Shown here piece by piece: positions 9,056 through 16,323 of a DNA stretch of 64,000 nucleotides. Both the position numbers and the translations under genes were made by a program. The notes under the pieces are model-generated. The model did no database searches. It was not told the DNA's origin and saw only the letters and a program-made list of their open reading frames with translations. Positions within the stretch are counted from its first letter, which is position 1. The number at the start of each line of letters is the position of its first letter. This stretch comes from Fluviibacter phosphoraccumulans (GTDB lineage: Bacteria; Pseudomonadota; Gammaproteobacteria; Burkholderiales; Rhodocyclaceae): assembly GCF_016110345.1 (NCBI RefSeq), contig NZ_AP019011.1, forward strand, positions 1,860,001 to 1,924,000, given 5' to 3'.

Positions 9056-10222
9056 TCAGACCGACAATAAACCGGTGTAAAGGGCCTGCAGTTGCTGTGA
9101 CATAGCCGCCCAAGAAAGATGGGCTACGCAGCCCCGGGCCGCTTTGGCCGCAACCTCACCCGGCAAGCGGGTGGCATCTAGCAAACGTTCCAATTCTTTA
9201 GCCATAGCGGCCGGGTCTTGCGGTGAAACGACAGCGCCTGCTAACGGGCTGGTAATGAGTTCTGCGACACCGCAGGTTGGGCTGGTCAGCGTTGGCAAAC
9301 CGCAGGCCAGCGCTTCCAGCGCGGCATTGGGACACGGGTCGTACTGGGTGGGCAGCGCAAATACATCAGCCGCGCCATACCAGGCGGCCACATCATTCTG
9401 CGCCCCGGCGAAGACGACGCGATCACCCACACCTAGGCTTTCAGCCAGTTGGCGATAATGATCCAGGTGTTTATCTGCACCAACCACGGCCAGCCAGGCA
9501 CCGGTTGCACGCAATTCAGGCTGCGCCATGGCTTTCAGCAGTGGCGCAACACCCTTGCGTTGATAACCGCTACCTACGTAAAGAATGAGCGGCACCTTTT
9601 TCGGTATAGCAAATTGGCTTCTTGTAGATTGACGGCTTTTAACAACGTTTTCACGGCTAAATTTAAGCAGATCGACACCGTTATAGATGACGTGTAGTTT
9701 GTTGGCAGCTACGTTGTATTCGGCCCGGATCTCATCGGCCACCATGTATGAATTACAGATTACCGCCCGCAGGTTGGCATGCGCAAACATGGCGCGCTCG
9801 GCTTCAACGGTATAAGCGTGGTACGGATCAAGCTTTTGCCACCAGTGACTAATCGCGGATTGATCCGCCTGTCGATGGCGCAGCCAGGCGGCGTGAATGC
9901 CATCGCCCGCCCTGAATATGTGGCAGCCAGGAATACGCTCATGCGCCTGGACCAAATCGAATCGGTTTTCCCGAATGATCCGTCCTACGGCATCGGCAAA
10001 GCTACGATCTCGATTGACGCGGCCAAACGGCAACTGCATATAAGCCGGGTTGACGATTTCTACATGGCGGTTGCCTGTTGTTGGAGCGCCCCCCTGCCAC
10101 GCACGCGTAAGCAACGTGACATCTACGCCACCCTGCTGACCCAAGGCTGTTAGCGCTCCCTCAACGAAACGCTCGGCACCGCCGAAGGGGTTGTAGCGCT
10201 GGCGTGCGATCGCAAGCTTCAT
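9056..10222 (-). CDS. GT4-family glycosyltransferase (WaaG-like, LPS core)
   Basis: The 388-residue product starts MKLAIARQRYNPFGGAERFV, which closely resembles LPS core glucosyltransferases of the WaaG/RfaG type with their glycine-rich acceptor loop. The C-terminal half has YVGSGYQRKGVAPLL and the donor-binding stretch PCPNAALEALACGLPT (about residues 301-316), the EX7E region of retaining GT-B enzymes. It probably adds a hexose to the inner core on the cytoplasmic side. It lies 17 bases downstream of a small lipoprotein gene and about 90 bases upstream of msbA. The sugar is not readable from the sequence. Confidence 0.85.
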   Translation of the reverse strand: MKLAIARQRYNPFGGAERFVEGALTALGQQGGVDVTLLTRAWQGGAPTTGNRHVEIVNPAYMQLPFGRVNRDRSFADAVGRIIRENRFDLVQAHERIPGCHIFRAGDGIHAAWLRHRQADQSAISHWWQKLDPYHAYTVEAERAMFAHANLRAVICNSYMVADEIRAEYNVAANKLHVIYNGVDLLKFSRENVVKSRQSTRSQFAIPKKVPLILYVGSGYQRKGVAPLLKAMAQPELRATGAWLAVVGADKHLDHYRQLAESLGVGDRVVFAGAQNDVAAWYGAADVFALPTQYDPCPNAALEALACGLPTLTSPTCGVAELITSPLAGAVVSPQDPAAMAKELERLLDATRLPGEVAAKAARGCVAHLSWAAMSQQLQALYTGLLSV

Positions 10223-10239
10223 ATGCTAAAGCCTAGCAA

Positions 10240-10683
10240 TCAGTTGTTACCCGAAACCTGAGGCGCTGCCCTAAAGACTTTCTTGTAAGCCTTGGGTAAC
10301 GCGGGCACCTGACTTGGTAGCTGGCTGATGATGCAGTTATAAGCACGCTGACCGCGCGGGCTGTTGTCGTTGAAATAACCGCTGATATCGGCTTTCCACT
10401 GCTCCGGGGTGATCGTGCCATAGAGCAGCATCGACGCCTGATCCAGGAAGTAGTCTTCATCCCCTGCTAACGAGGCGTCATCATCGGCTAATTGCCAGAC
10501 TTCGACACCGTTGATGTACTCTTTACCACAATTTTTGGCGATACGATTCAAATAGTCATCCAGTTCCGTGCTGCGCCCTAACTGGAACATATCGGGCGCA
10601 CAGGCGCTGGCACTTAAGGCGACAACCAGTCCGGCCAGCATTGCGCGCGCGCGGCCCGAAAGCTTAAACAAATTGGCTGGCAT
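10240..10683 (-). CDS. Small lipoprotein of unknown function
   Basis: The start ATG at 10683 has a GGAG eight bases upstream, and the product (147 residues) begins with a positively charged N-terminus, a hydrophobic stretch and the lipobox LSASAC, so it should be lipidated at about Cys27. The mature part is acidic, has two further cysteines (NCGKEY and YNCIIS) that could form a disulfide, and ends in a basic QVPALPKAYKKVF stretch. I do not recognise a family. Its start codon lies only 10 bases from the start of the divergent dacB gene, so the promoter of each must lie inside or across the other. Placement in front of the LPS operon may be incidental. Confidence 0.75.
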   Translation of the reverse strand: MPANLFKLSGRARAMLAGLVVALSASACAPDMFQLGRSTELDDYLNRIAKNCGKEYINGVEVWQLADDDASLAGDEDYFLDQASMLLYGTITPEQWKADISGYFNDNSPRGQRAYNCIISQLPSQVPALPKAYKKVFRAAPQVSGNN

Positions 10684-10693
10684 AATCGTCTCC

Positions 10694-12142
10694 ATGAAAA
10701 ACCTGTTGATTTGTGTCGCTATTCTATTCGGCATTGCGCCTGCTGTCTCTGCACAGGAAGATGCCGCGTTATCGCGCTTTGTGCGCGCACTGGCCACCGT
10801 GGACATACCCGCTGCCCATGTGAGCGTGGTGGCACAACCGCTGGAAGGCGGTGACAAGGGCTGGGCGCTGCATCCCAACGCACTACGCCTGACCGCCTCG
10901 ACCGCCAAGCTCTACACCACCTATGCCGCACTGGTGCGGCTGGGGCCGGCCACGACGCTGAAGACAGAGGTCTGGCAAAACGGGAGCGACCTCATTCTTG
11001 TAGGCAGCGGCGACCCTTCACTTACGGTGGAGCGGATTTCCAGTCTGTTACGTCAATTACGCGCCCAGGGCATGCAACACATTAACGGCAACATCGTGCT
11101 GGATCGTTCCCGCTTCGGGCCAGCATCGTCTTTGCCTTTTGACCCAACCGCGTTTGATGGCAAACCCATGCGCCCGTATAACGTGGGGCCAGATGCCCTG
11201 CTGCTGAACTTCCGGGCGATTCAGGTCGTGCTGACACCACAGAATGGTGCCGTGCAAGCACGTCTGGATACACCGCTGGCCGATGCTTCGGTAGACAATC
11301 AATTGCAGCTGGGCGATGGGCCCTGCAGCGACTGGAAGGATGGGGTGCAAAGCACCATCAGCGGTAATTTCCGGATTACGCTGAAGGGCAAGTTTCCACG
11401 ATCGTGCACCCCGCAGACGCTGCAACTCGCTGCTCATGGCCCGGAGCTATCGGGTGAGGCCGGTGCCAATCAATATGCCGAGGCGTTGATTCGTGGCTTA
11501 TGGGAAGAAATGGGGGGTAGCTGGAGCGGCAAAGCCGTCAGCGGTACCAAACCATCTGCGGCTACGCTGGTGGCCAGCACCGAATCGCAACCCGTGGCAC
11601 AACTGGTGCGCGACATTAACAAGTATTCGAATAACGTGATGGCGCGGCAGCTATTCCTGTTACTGGCCGATGCGCCCTCTACCCAGGCGGGTGCTGAGCA
11701 GGCTTTGCGCCAGACACTGGCCGCCCGCAGTGTGCCGATGAAGCATCTGGTGATTGAAAACGGTTCGGGGCTTTCGCGTAAAGAAGCCACAACGGCCGAA
11801 GAAATGACCGGGTTGCTGCGCGTGATCTGGCACGACCCACGCATGCCAGAACTACTGAGCTCATTGCCGATTGGCGGCACCGACGGCACACTGAAGAAGA
11901 ACAAAAATAACGGCGGCGATGTCGGACGGATTCGCCTGAAAACCGGCTCACTGGAAAACACCCGCGCCGCCGCCGGGTACGTGCAGGATAGCCGGGGGAA
12001 CTGGCATACGCTGGTGGTGCTAATTCAGGACCCGAAGGCCACCGCCAATTACGGCGCGCTGCGCGAAGCGATTGATCAGCTGAGCAATAGCCTGGCGAAT
12101 CAACAAGACCGCTTTTCTAGAAAAAACGTTTCTCATTATTGA
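10694..12142 (+). CDS. dacB: D-alanyl-D-alanine carboxypeptidase/endopeptidase, PBP4 (S13 family)
   Basis: The start ATG is chosen because it gives a clean signal peptide (MKNLLICVAILFG...AVSA, cleavage near residue 20). The 482-residue protein has the three penicillin-binding motifs of S13 enzymes: SxxK as STAK (69-72), SxN as SNN in KYSNNVMARQ, and KTG in RLKTGSLENTR. It trims D-Ala from peptidoglycan stem peptides and may cut D-Ala-mDAP crosslinks in the periplasm. It is divergent from the lipoprotein gene with a 10-base gap. Its last codons, encoding a charged FSRKNVSHY tail, run into the operator of the following HTH gene, so the tail may be recent and foreign to the family. Confidence 0.92.
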   Translation: MKNLLICVAILFGIAPAVSAQEDAALSRFVRALATVDIPAAHVSVVAQPLEGGDKGWALHPNALRLTASTAKLYTTYAALVRLGPATTLKTEVWQNGSDLILVGSGDPSLTVERISSLLRQLRAQGMQHINGNIVLDRSRFGPASSLPFDPTAFDGKPMRPYNVGPDALLLNFRAIQVVLTPQNGAVQARLDTPLADASVDNQLQLGDGPCSDWKDGVQSTISGNFRITLKGKFPRSCTPQTLQLAAHGPELSGEAGANQYAEALIRGLWEEMGGSWSGKAVSGTKPSAATLVASTESQPVAQLVRDINKYSNNVMARQLFLLLADAPSTQAGAEQALRQTLAARSVPMKHLVIENGSGLSRKEATTAEEMTGLLRVIWHDPRMPELLSSLPIGGTDGTLKKNKNNGGDVGRIRLKTGSLENTRAAAGYVQDSRGNWHTLVVLIQDPKATANYGALREAIDQLSNSLANQQDRFSRKNVSHY

Positions 12143-12173
12143 CAAATTAGTGTTTTTGAACATAATAAGAAAC
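12128..12173 (+). promoter_or_regulatory. Promoter with flanking 12-bp inverted repeat (probable autoregulatory operator)
   Basis: The arms GTTTCTCATTAT (12128-12139) and ATAATAAGAAAC (12162-12173) are inverted repeats matching at 11 of 12 positions. Between and overlapping them is a strong promoter: a perfect -35 TTGACA (12139-12144), a 16-base spacer and a -10 CATAAT (12161-12166). A bound repressor would cover both hexamers. The expected transcription start, near 12173, is only a few bases before the ATG at 12177, so the mRNA would be almost leaderless. The left arm lies within the end of dacB. Confidence 0.75.
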
Positions 12174-12176
12174 ACT

Positions 12177-12650
12177 ATGCCAGCTAAAGCGCCTGTTACT
12201 ACTGATCGCTGCACAGCTCATCTTGCCCACATGGGCGAGAAGATTCGTGCGCGCAGAAAAGCGCTGGGCGTCAACGCAATCAACACGGCAGAGTCTGCCG
12301 GCATTTCACGGGTGACCCTGCACCGTATCGAGAAGGGTGAGGCTTCAGTCACTATGGGCGCCTACCTGAATGTACTAGCTGCTCTCGGACTACCACTGCC
12401 CGAGGCAGAGGTGCCCAGCGCGATAGATGTTGAGGACGCCATACCGACACGAATCAAGATCGACGATTATCCCCAGTTGCGACAACTGGCCTGGCAGGTT
12501 CACGGTACTGACACGCTAACACCCGTTGAGGCTCGCGATATTTATGAGCGTAACTGGCGCCATATAGACGCCTCTAAACTGGAAGCTAGAGAACGTCATC
12601 TGATTAATTCATTGCAGACCGGTCTGGGTGGAGACTTTCCCCATGTTTGA
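12177..12650 (+). CDS. XRE-type HTH regulator, probable antitoxin-like partner
   Basis: The 157-residue product has a Cro/C1-type helix-turn-helix at about residues 21-72 (GEKIRARRKALGVNA...SRVTLHRIEKGEASV), followed by a C-terminal region of unknown fold. The ATG at 12177 is taken as the start. A GTG nine codons upstream lies between the -35 and -10 hexamers and so cannot be used by this promoter. The gene overlaps the following nucleotidyltransferase gene by 8 bases, a coupled arrangement common in toxin-antitoxin pairs. The palindromic operator immediately upstream suggests autorepression. Antitoxin function is inference. Confidence 0.8.
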   Translation: MPAKAPVTTDRCTAHLAHMGEKIRARRKALGVNAINTAESAGISRVTLHRIEKGEASVTMGAYLNVLAALGLPLPEAEVPSAIDVEDAIPTRIKIDDYPQLRQLAWQVHGTDTLTPVEARDIYERNWRHIDASKLEARERHLINSLQTGLGGDFPHV

Positions 12651-13350
12651 GCGCGCGCATCACCAACGCATCGCCCAGATTCTCAGTCTATTAGACAGCG
12701 ATCTGCTTAGGGCACATCGCTGTTACTTTGGTGGCGGCACAGCGATTGCGCTTCGATACGGGGAATACCGGGAGTCTGTGGATATCGATTTTCTGGTATC
12801 TGATATTGCCTACTATCGCGAACTCAGACTTTTGATGTCTGGCCGTGCCGGTATCAACGCGATATTGCAACCGAATCAACAACTGGTTTCCCAAGTGCGA
12901 GACATTCGCGCAGATCAGTACGGTATACGCACAACCCTTTCTATCGCCGACCAGCCGATCAAGTTCGAAATCGTTCTAGAAGGGCGTATTCAATTAGATG
13001 TGCCAGGCAACGAAGATCGCGTCTGTAACGTATCAACACTAACGCCTCTGGATTTAGCTGCCAGCAAGTTATTGGCAAACTCGGACCGTTGGGCAGACGC
13101 CGGGGTGTTCAATCGTGACGTGATTGATCTGGCAATGATGCAGCCTTCTACGCCTTTGCTACGCCTTGCTATCACCAAGGCAGAACAAGCCTATGGACCA
13201 GCCATTAAACGCGACCTGATCAAAGCAATCGATCATCTGCAAGATAAAAATGGCTGGCTAGAACGATGCATGCAAGCGATGGCCATGGCCGACCCTAAAG
13301 CCTTAGTTTGGCAACGCATCAAGTTGCTCAAGAGATGTTGTACAGTTTGA
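12643..13350 (+). CDS. Nucleotidyltransferase of the AbiEii/toxin-like type
   Basis: The ATG at 12643 has a GGAG nine bases upstream; a GTG five codons earlier overlaps that SD and is less likely. The 235-residue protein has the polymerase-beta-like nucleotidyltransferase core: a glycine-rich GGGTAIALRYG (30-40) followed by S-x-D-x-D in ESVDIDFLV (44-52). This matches the AbiEii/AbiGii family, whose members can act as toxins by adding nucleotides to tRNA acceptor stems. The helical C-terminal half is also as in that family. Together with the HTH gene it forms a two-gene cassette between dacB and ridA, a likely horizontally acquired module. Confidence 0.82.
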   Translation: MFERAHHQRIAQILSLLDSDLLRAHRCYFGGGTAIALRYGEYRESVDIDFLVSDIAYYRELRLLMSGRAGINAILQPNQQLVSQVRDIRADQYGIRTTLSIADQPIKFEIVLEGRIQLDVPGNEDRVCNVSTLTPLDLAASKLLANSDRWADAGVFNRDVIDLAMMQPSTPLLRLAITKAEQAYGPAIKRDLIKAIDHLQDKNGWLERCMQAMAMADPKALVWQRIKLLKRCCTV

Positions 13351-13372
13351 ACGAATTTTATAAGGATCTGAA

Positions 13373-13765
13373 ATGACGAACTTTAAAAACCCCCGCACGA
13401 TCATCGCCACCCCGAACGCCCCGGCGGCCATTGGCACTTATTCGCAAGCCGTGAACGCTAACGGTACGGTCTACCTATCTGGCCAGATCGGGCTGGACCC
13501 GAAGACCGGCGAGATGGTGGACGGCATTGATGCACAAATCGTGCAGGTTTTTGAGAACCTCAAAGCCGTAACGGAAGCTGCCGGTGGTTCACTATCGCAC
13601 ATCGTTAAGCTGAATGTATTTCTGACGGATCTGGGTAACTTTGCCAAGGTGAACGAAACGATGGCCAAGTACTTTAGCGAGCCTTACCCTGCCCGCGCTG
13701 CCGTAGGCGTGGCCTCGCTACCGCGTGGCGCCCAGGTAGAAGCCGATGCGGTGATGGTGCTGTAA
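13373..13765 (+). CDS. ridA: RidA-family 2-iminobutanoate/2-iminopropanoate deaminase
   Basis: The 130-residue protein is the usual length for RidA, a trimeric enzyme that hydrolyses reactive enamine/imine intermediates released by PLP enzymes such as threonine dehydratase. It shows the family landmarks: GTYSQAV near residue 22, VYLSGQIGLDP, and the C-terminal signature YPARAAVGVASLPRGAQVEADAV, which contains the substrate-binding arginine. An AAGGA lies 8 bases before the ATG. It follows the toxin-like gene by 22 bases and precedes recG by 34 bases, so a ridA-recG transcript is plausible. Confidence 0.93.
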   Translation: MTNFKNPRTIIATPNAPAAIGTYSQAVNANGTVYLSGQIGLDPKTGEMVDGIDAQIVQVFENLKAVTEAAGGSLSHIVKLNVFLTDLGNFAKVNETMAKYFSEPYPARAAVGVASLPRGAQVEADAVMVL

Positions 13766-13799
13766 GCAGACCTTACGACCCGACGCTCGCAAGACACCG

Positions 13800-15860
13800 A
13801 TGGCCAGCGCAGGCGCCGCCGCCAAACCCAAGATACCTGCTACCGGCATCGCCGCTGGCCTAGAAAAACTGGGCCTGCGCCGACCACTGGATTTTGCGTT
13901 GCATCTGCCGCTGCGTTACGAAGACCAGACGCACGTTACGTTGTTATCGGAAGCGCCCGCTGCCGGACCTGCGCTCTTTGCCATCAAGGTACGCGCGGTT
14001 ACCGTGGCCTTCCGGCCGCGCCGCCAGCTGCTGGTGCAGGTAGAGGATGATAGCGGCCGCGCCAATCTGCGCTTCCTTAATTTCTACGGCAGCCAGACCA
14101 AGCAGTTTGAACGCGCTCGCGATGAAGGTCTAACCCTACACGCATGGGGCGAACTGAAGCCGGGCTACCTGGGGCCGGAGCTGGTGCACCCGACGATTAG
14201 CAAGGCTGCGGAAGAAACGGCAACGGCCGCGCCCAGCGAAACGCTGACGCCGCTGTACCCCACTACGGCGGGTGTATCGCAGACCCAACTACGCACGCGT
14301 ATTTCGAAAGCGTTAAAAGATCTGTCGCTTTCAGAAACGCTGCCGCTCTCTGACCATACACGCCACTTACCTGGCTTAACGGCCTCATTACAGTTTCTAC
14401 ACGCACCACCGCCCGATGTGGATGTGGGCGCACTCAATGCGCGCAAGCATCCGGCCTGGCAACGCATCTGTATTGAAGAACTGGTGGCGCAGCAACTCTC
14501 ATTACGCAAAGCGCGTCTGGCGCGTCGACAGAAAGGCGCGCCCGTATTGCGTGGCAATGGTTCACTGACCAACGCCTTGATTAAAGCGCTGCCCTTTGCG
14601 CTGACCAAAGCGCAGGAACATGCCTACGGCGAGATCTGCACCGACCTGAACCAGAGTTACCCGATGCAGCGCCTGCTCCAAGGGGATGTGGGCAGCGGTA
14701 AAACCATTGTGGCGGCGCTGGCCGCCTGTCAGGCCATTGAAGCGGGTTATCAGGTGGCGTTTATGGCCCCTACCGAGTTACTGGCCGAACAGCATTACAA
14801 CAAGCTGGTGAGCTGGTTAGCGCCGCTGGGCATCAAGATTGCCTGGCTATCCGGCAGCCAGAAAAAATCCGAACGGCAGGCCCATCTATCTGCCGCCGCT
14901 TCCGATGCCCACCTGGTGGTGGGTACGCATGCGCTGTTTGAAGACACGGTGGATTTCTCTAAACTGGGGCTGGTGATCATTGATGAGCAACACCGCTTTG
15001 GCGTGGCCCAGCGTCTGGCTTTACGCCAGAAGGGTAACAACCCACATCAGCTGATGATGTCGGCGACACCGATTCCGCGCACGCTGGCGATGAGCTACTT
15101 TGCTGATCTGGATTGTTCGGTGATTGATGAACTCCCCCCGGGGCGCACACCGATTCGTACCCGACTCATTGCCGACACGCGACGCGACGATGTGATTACC
15201 GCGATCCGCAGCGCCATTGCTGGTGGCGAACAATGCTACTGGGTCTGCCCACTGATTGAAGAATCCGACACGCTGGAACTACAAACGGCGATTGATACCC
15301 ACGCCCTGCTGACCGAAGCCTTGCCCGATTACCAGGTGGGGCTGGTACACGGCCGACTGAAGGCCGACGAGAAGATCAGCACGATGCGCGCCTTTGCCGA
15401 CGGCGTCTTGCATCTCCTAGTGGCCACCACGGTCATTGAAGTGGGCGTGGACGTACCCAATGCCAGCCTGATGGTGATTGAACATGCGGAGCGCTTCGGC
15501 CTGGCACAGCTACACCAGTTGCGCGGCCGCGTAGGTCGCGGTGCCCGTGAAAGCAGTTGCATCCTCATTTACGGCAAGCCGCTATCGAACACGGCCAAAG
15601 AACGCCTGCGCATCATTTACGAAAATACCGATGGTTTTGAAATTGCCCAGGCGGATCTGCAACTACGCGGCCCGGGCGAGCTCATCGGTAAACGGCAAAG
15701 CGGTGTGCCGATGTTGCGTTATGCCGATCTGGAACGGGATGCCGATCTGATCCCGACAGCACAGAAAATTGCCGATCAGATGCTGAAAGAGTCACCCGCT
15801 TTAACTGACGTGCACATGGACCGATGGTTCGGTCATGCCGAAGGGTTTTTGAAAACCTGA
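13800..15860 (+). CDS. recG: ATP-dependent DNA helicase RecG
   Basis: This 686-residue superfamily 2 helicase regresses stalled replication forks and processes Holliday junctions. It has an N-terminal OB-fold wedge domain (about residues 1-230), then Walker A GDVGSGKT, the Walker B-like box IIDEQHRFGV (the RecG form of DEAD/DEAH), motif III MMSATPIPRTL, and the C-terminal helicase motif QLRGRVGRG. The closing region with GPGELIGKRQSGVP is the RecG-specific TRG area. Length agrees with E. coli RecG (about 690). The ATG is in place and no other start improves the alignment. Confidence 0.96.
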   Translation: MASAGAAAKPKIPATGIAAGLEKLGLRRPLDFALHLPLRYEDQTHVTLLSEAPAAGPALFAIKVRAVTVAFRPRRQLLVQVEDDSGRANLRFLNFYGSQTKQFERARDEGLTLHAWGELKPGYLGPELVHPTISKAAEETATAAPSETLTPLYPTTAGVSQTQLRTRISKALKDLSLSETLPLSDHTRHLPGLTASLQFLHAPPPDVDVGALNARKHPAWQRICIEELVAQQLSLRKARLARRQKGAPVLRGNGSLTNALIKALPFALTKAQEHAYGEICTDLNQSYPMQRLLQGDVGSGKTIVAALAACQAIEAGYQVAFMAPTELLAEQHYNKLVSWLAPLGIKIAWLSGSQKKSERQAHLSAAASDAHLVVGTHALFEDTVDFSKLGLVIIDEQHRFGVAQRLALRQKGNNPHQLMMSATPIPRTLAMSYFADLDCSVIDELPPGRTPIRTRLIADTRRDDVITAIRSAIAGGEQCYWVCPLIEESDTLELQTAIDTHALLTEALPDYQVGLVHGRLKADEKISTMRAFADGVLHLLVATTVIEVGVDVPNASLMVIEHAERFGLAQLHQLRGRVGRGARESSCILIYGKPLSNTAKERLRIIYENTDGFEIAQADLQLRGPGELIGKRQSGVPMLRYADLERDADLIPTAQKIADQMLKESPALTDVHMDRWFGHAEGFLKT

Positions 15861-15888
15861 TCCGGTTCTGGGGTAGAATCTGTCCCCT

Positions 15889-16254
15889 ATGTCGTTGATC
15901 CGCCAGACTTCTCACGCCCCGCTTATCCGGCTTATGCTGGTAGCGGCGTTGGTGTGCGCACTGCTGATTACGCAGTGGCGGCTGAATCATCATGTGGTCG
16001 AGCACGGTTCCAGCAATACGGGCATGGCGCAGCTGACCATGACCATGGGTAGCGATGAATTGCCGAAATCACACGAGGGTGCCGGTTGCCTGGTCTGCCT
16101 AGAGCATCAGGCACATGGTGCAGCACTGACCGGTACTTTGGCGTTGGCCCTGGTGCCGACGGTCTCTGTGCTGATGGCACGGGCGCTGCCGCCTAACACG
16201 CCCTACTTGAGCCCTGAGCGCGCCCGACAGCGCGCACCCCCCGTTTTTTCCTGA
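15889..16254 (+). CDS. Small DUF2946-like membrane protein with CxxC and histidine motif
   Basis: The 121-residue product has one hydrophobic N-terminal segment (about residues 11-30) and then a soluble stretch with CLVCLEHQAH (C67, C70, H73, H76) that could bind a metal or a heme-free redox partner. A second hydrophobic stretch follows at about 79-95. The pattern resembles DUF2946 proteins, which often sit next to metal-linked outer-membrane receptors. A possible -10 (TAGAAT, 15874-15879) lies only 9 bases before the ATG, so the transcript could be nearly leaderless. It begins an apparent operon with a porin-like gene and a ZnuA/ZnuB-like pair. Function is not established. Confidence 0.6.
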   Translation: MSLIRQTSHAPLIRLMLVAALVCALLITQWRLNHHVVEHGSSNTGMAQLTMTMGSDELPKSHEGAGCLVCLEHQAHGAALTGTLALALVPTVSVLMARALPPNTPYLSPERARQRAPPVFS

Positions 16255-16317
16255 AACCCCGTTGATCGTTGGCGCCTGGATTTTGTCTACGGCGCTTTGT
16301 TGTTTATTTCAGGAAAA
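16246..16317 (+). promoter_or_regulatory. 11-bp inverted repeat linking an upstream stop codon to the downstream SD
   Basis: TTTTCCTGAAA (16246-16256) and TTTCAGGAAAA (16307-16317) are exact complements 50 bases apart. The left arm contains the TGA of the small CxxC gene, and the right arm contains the AGGA that serves the ATG at 16324. In mRNA the stem would bury the SD until a ribosome reaches the upstream stop codon, so it looks like a translational coupling switch. An inner GCGCC/GGCGC stem can form in the loop. Confidence 0.55.
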
Positions 16318-16323
16318 CCCATC

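Noticed and set aside
16212..16240. GCGCGC repeats near the end of the small CxxC gene
   Set aside because: Self-complementary GC-rich coding sequence; short and without a T-run or consistent placement.
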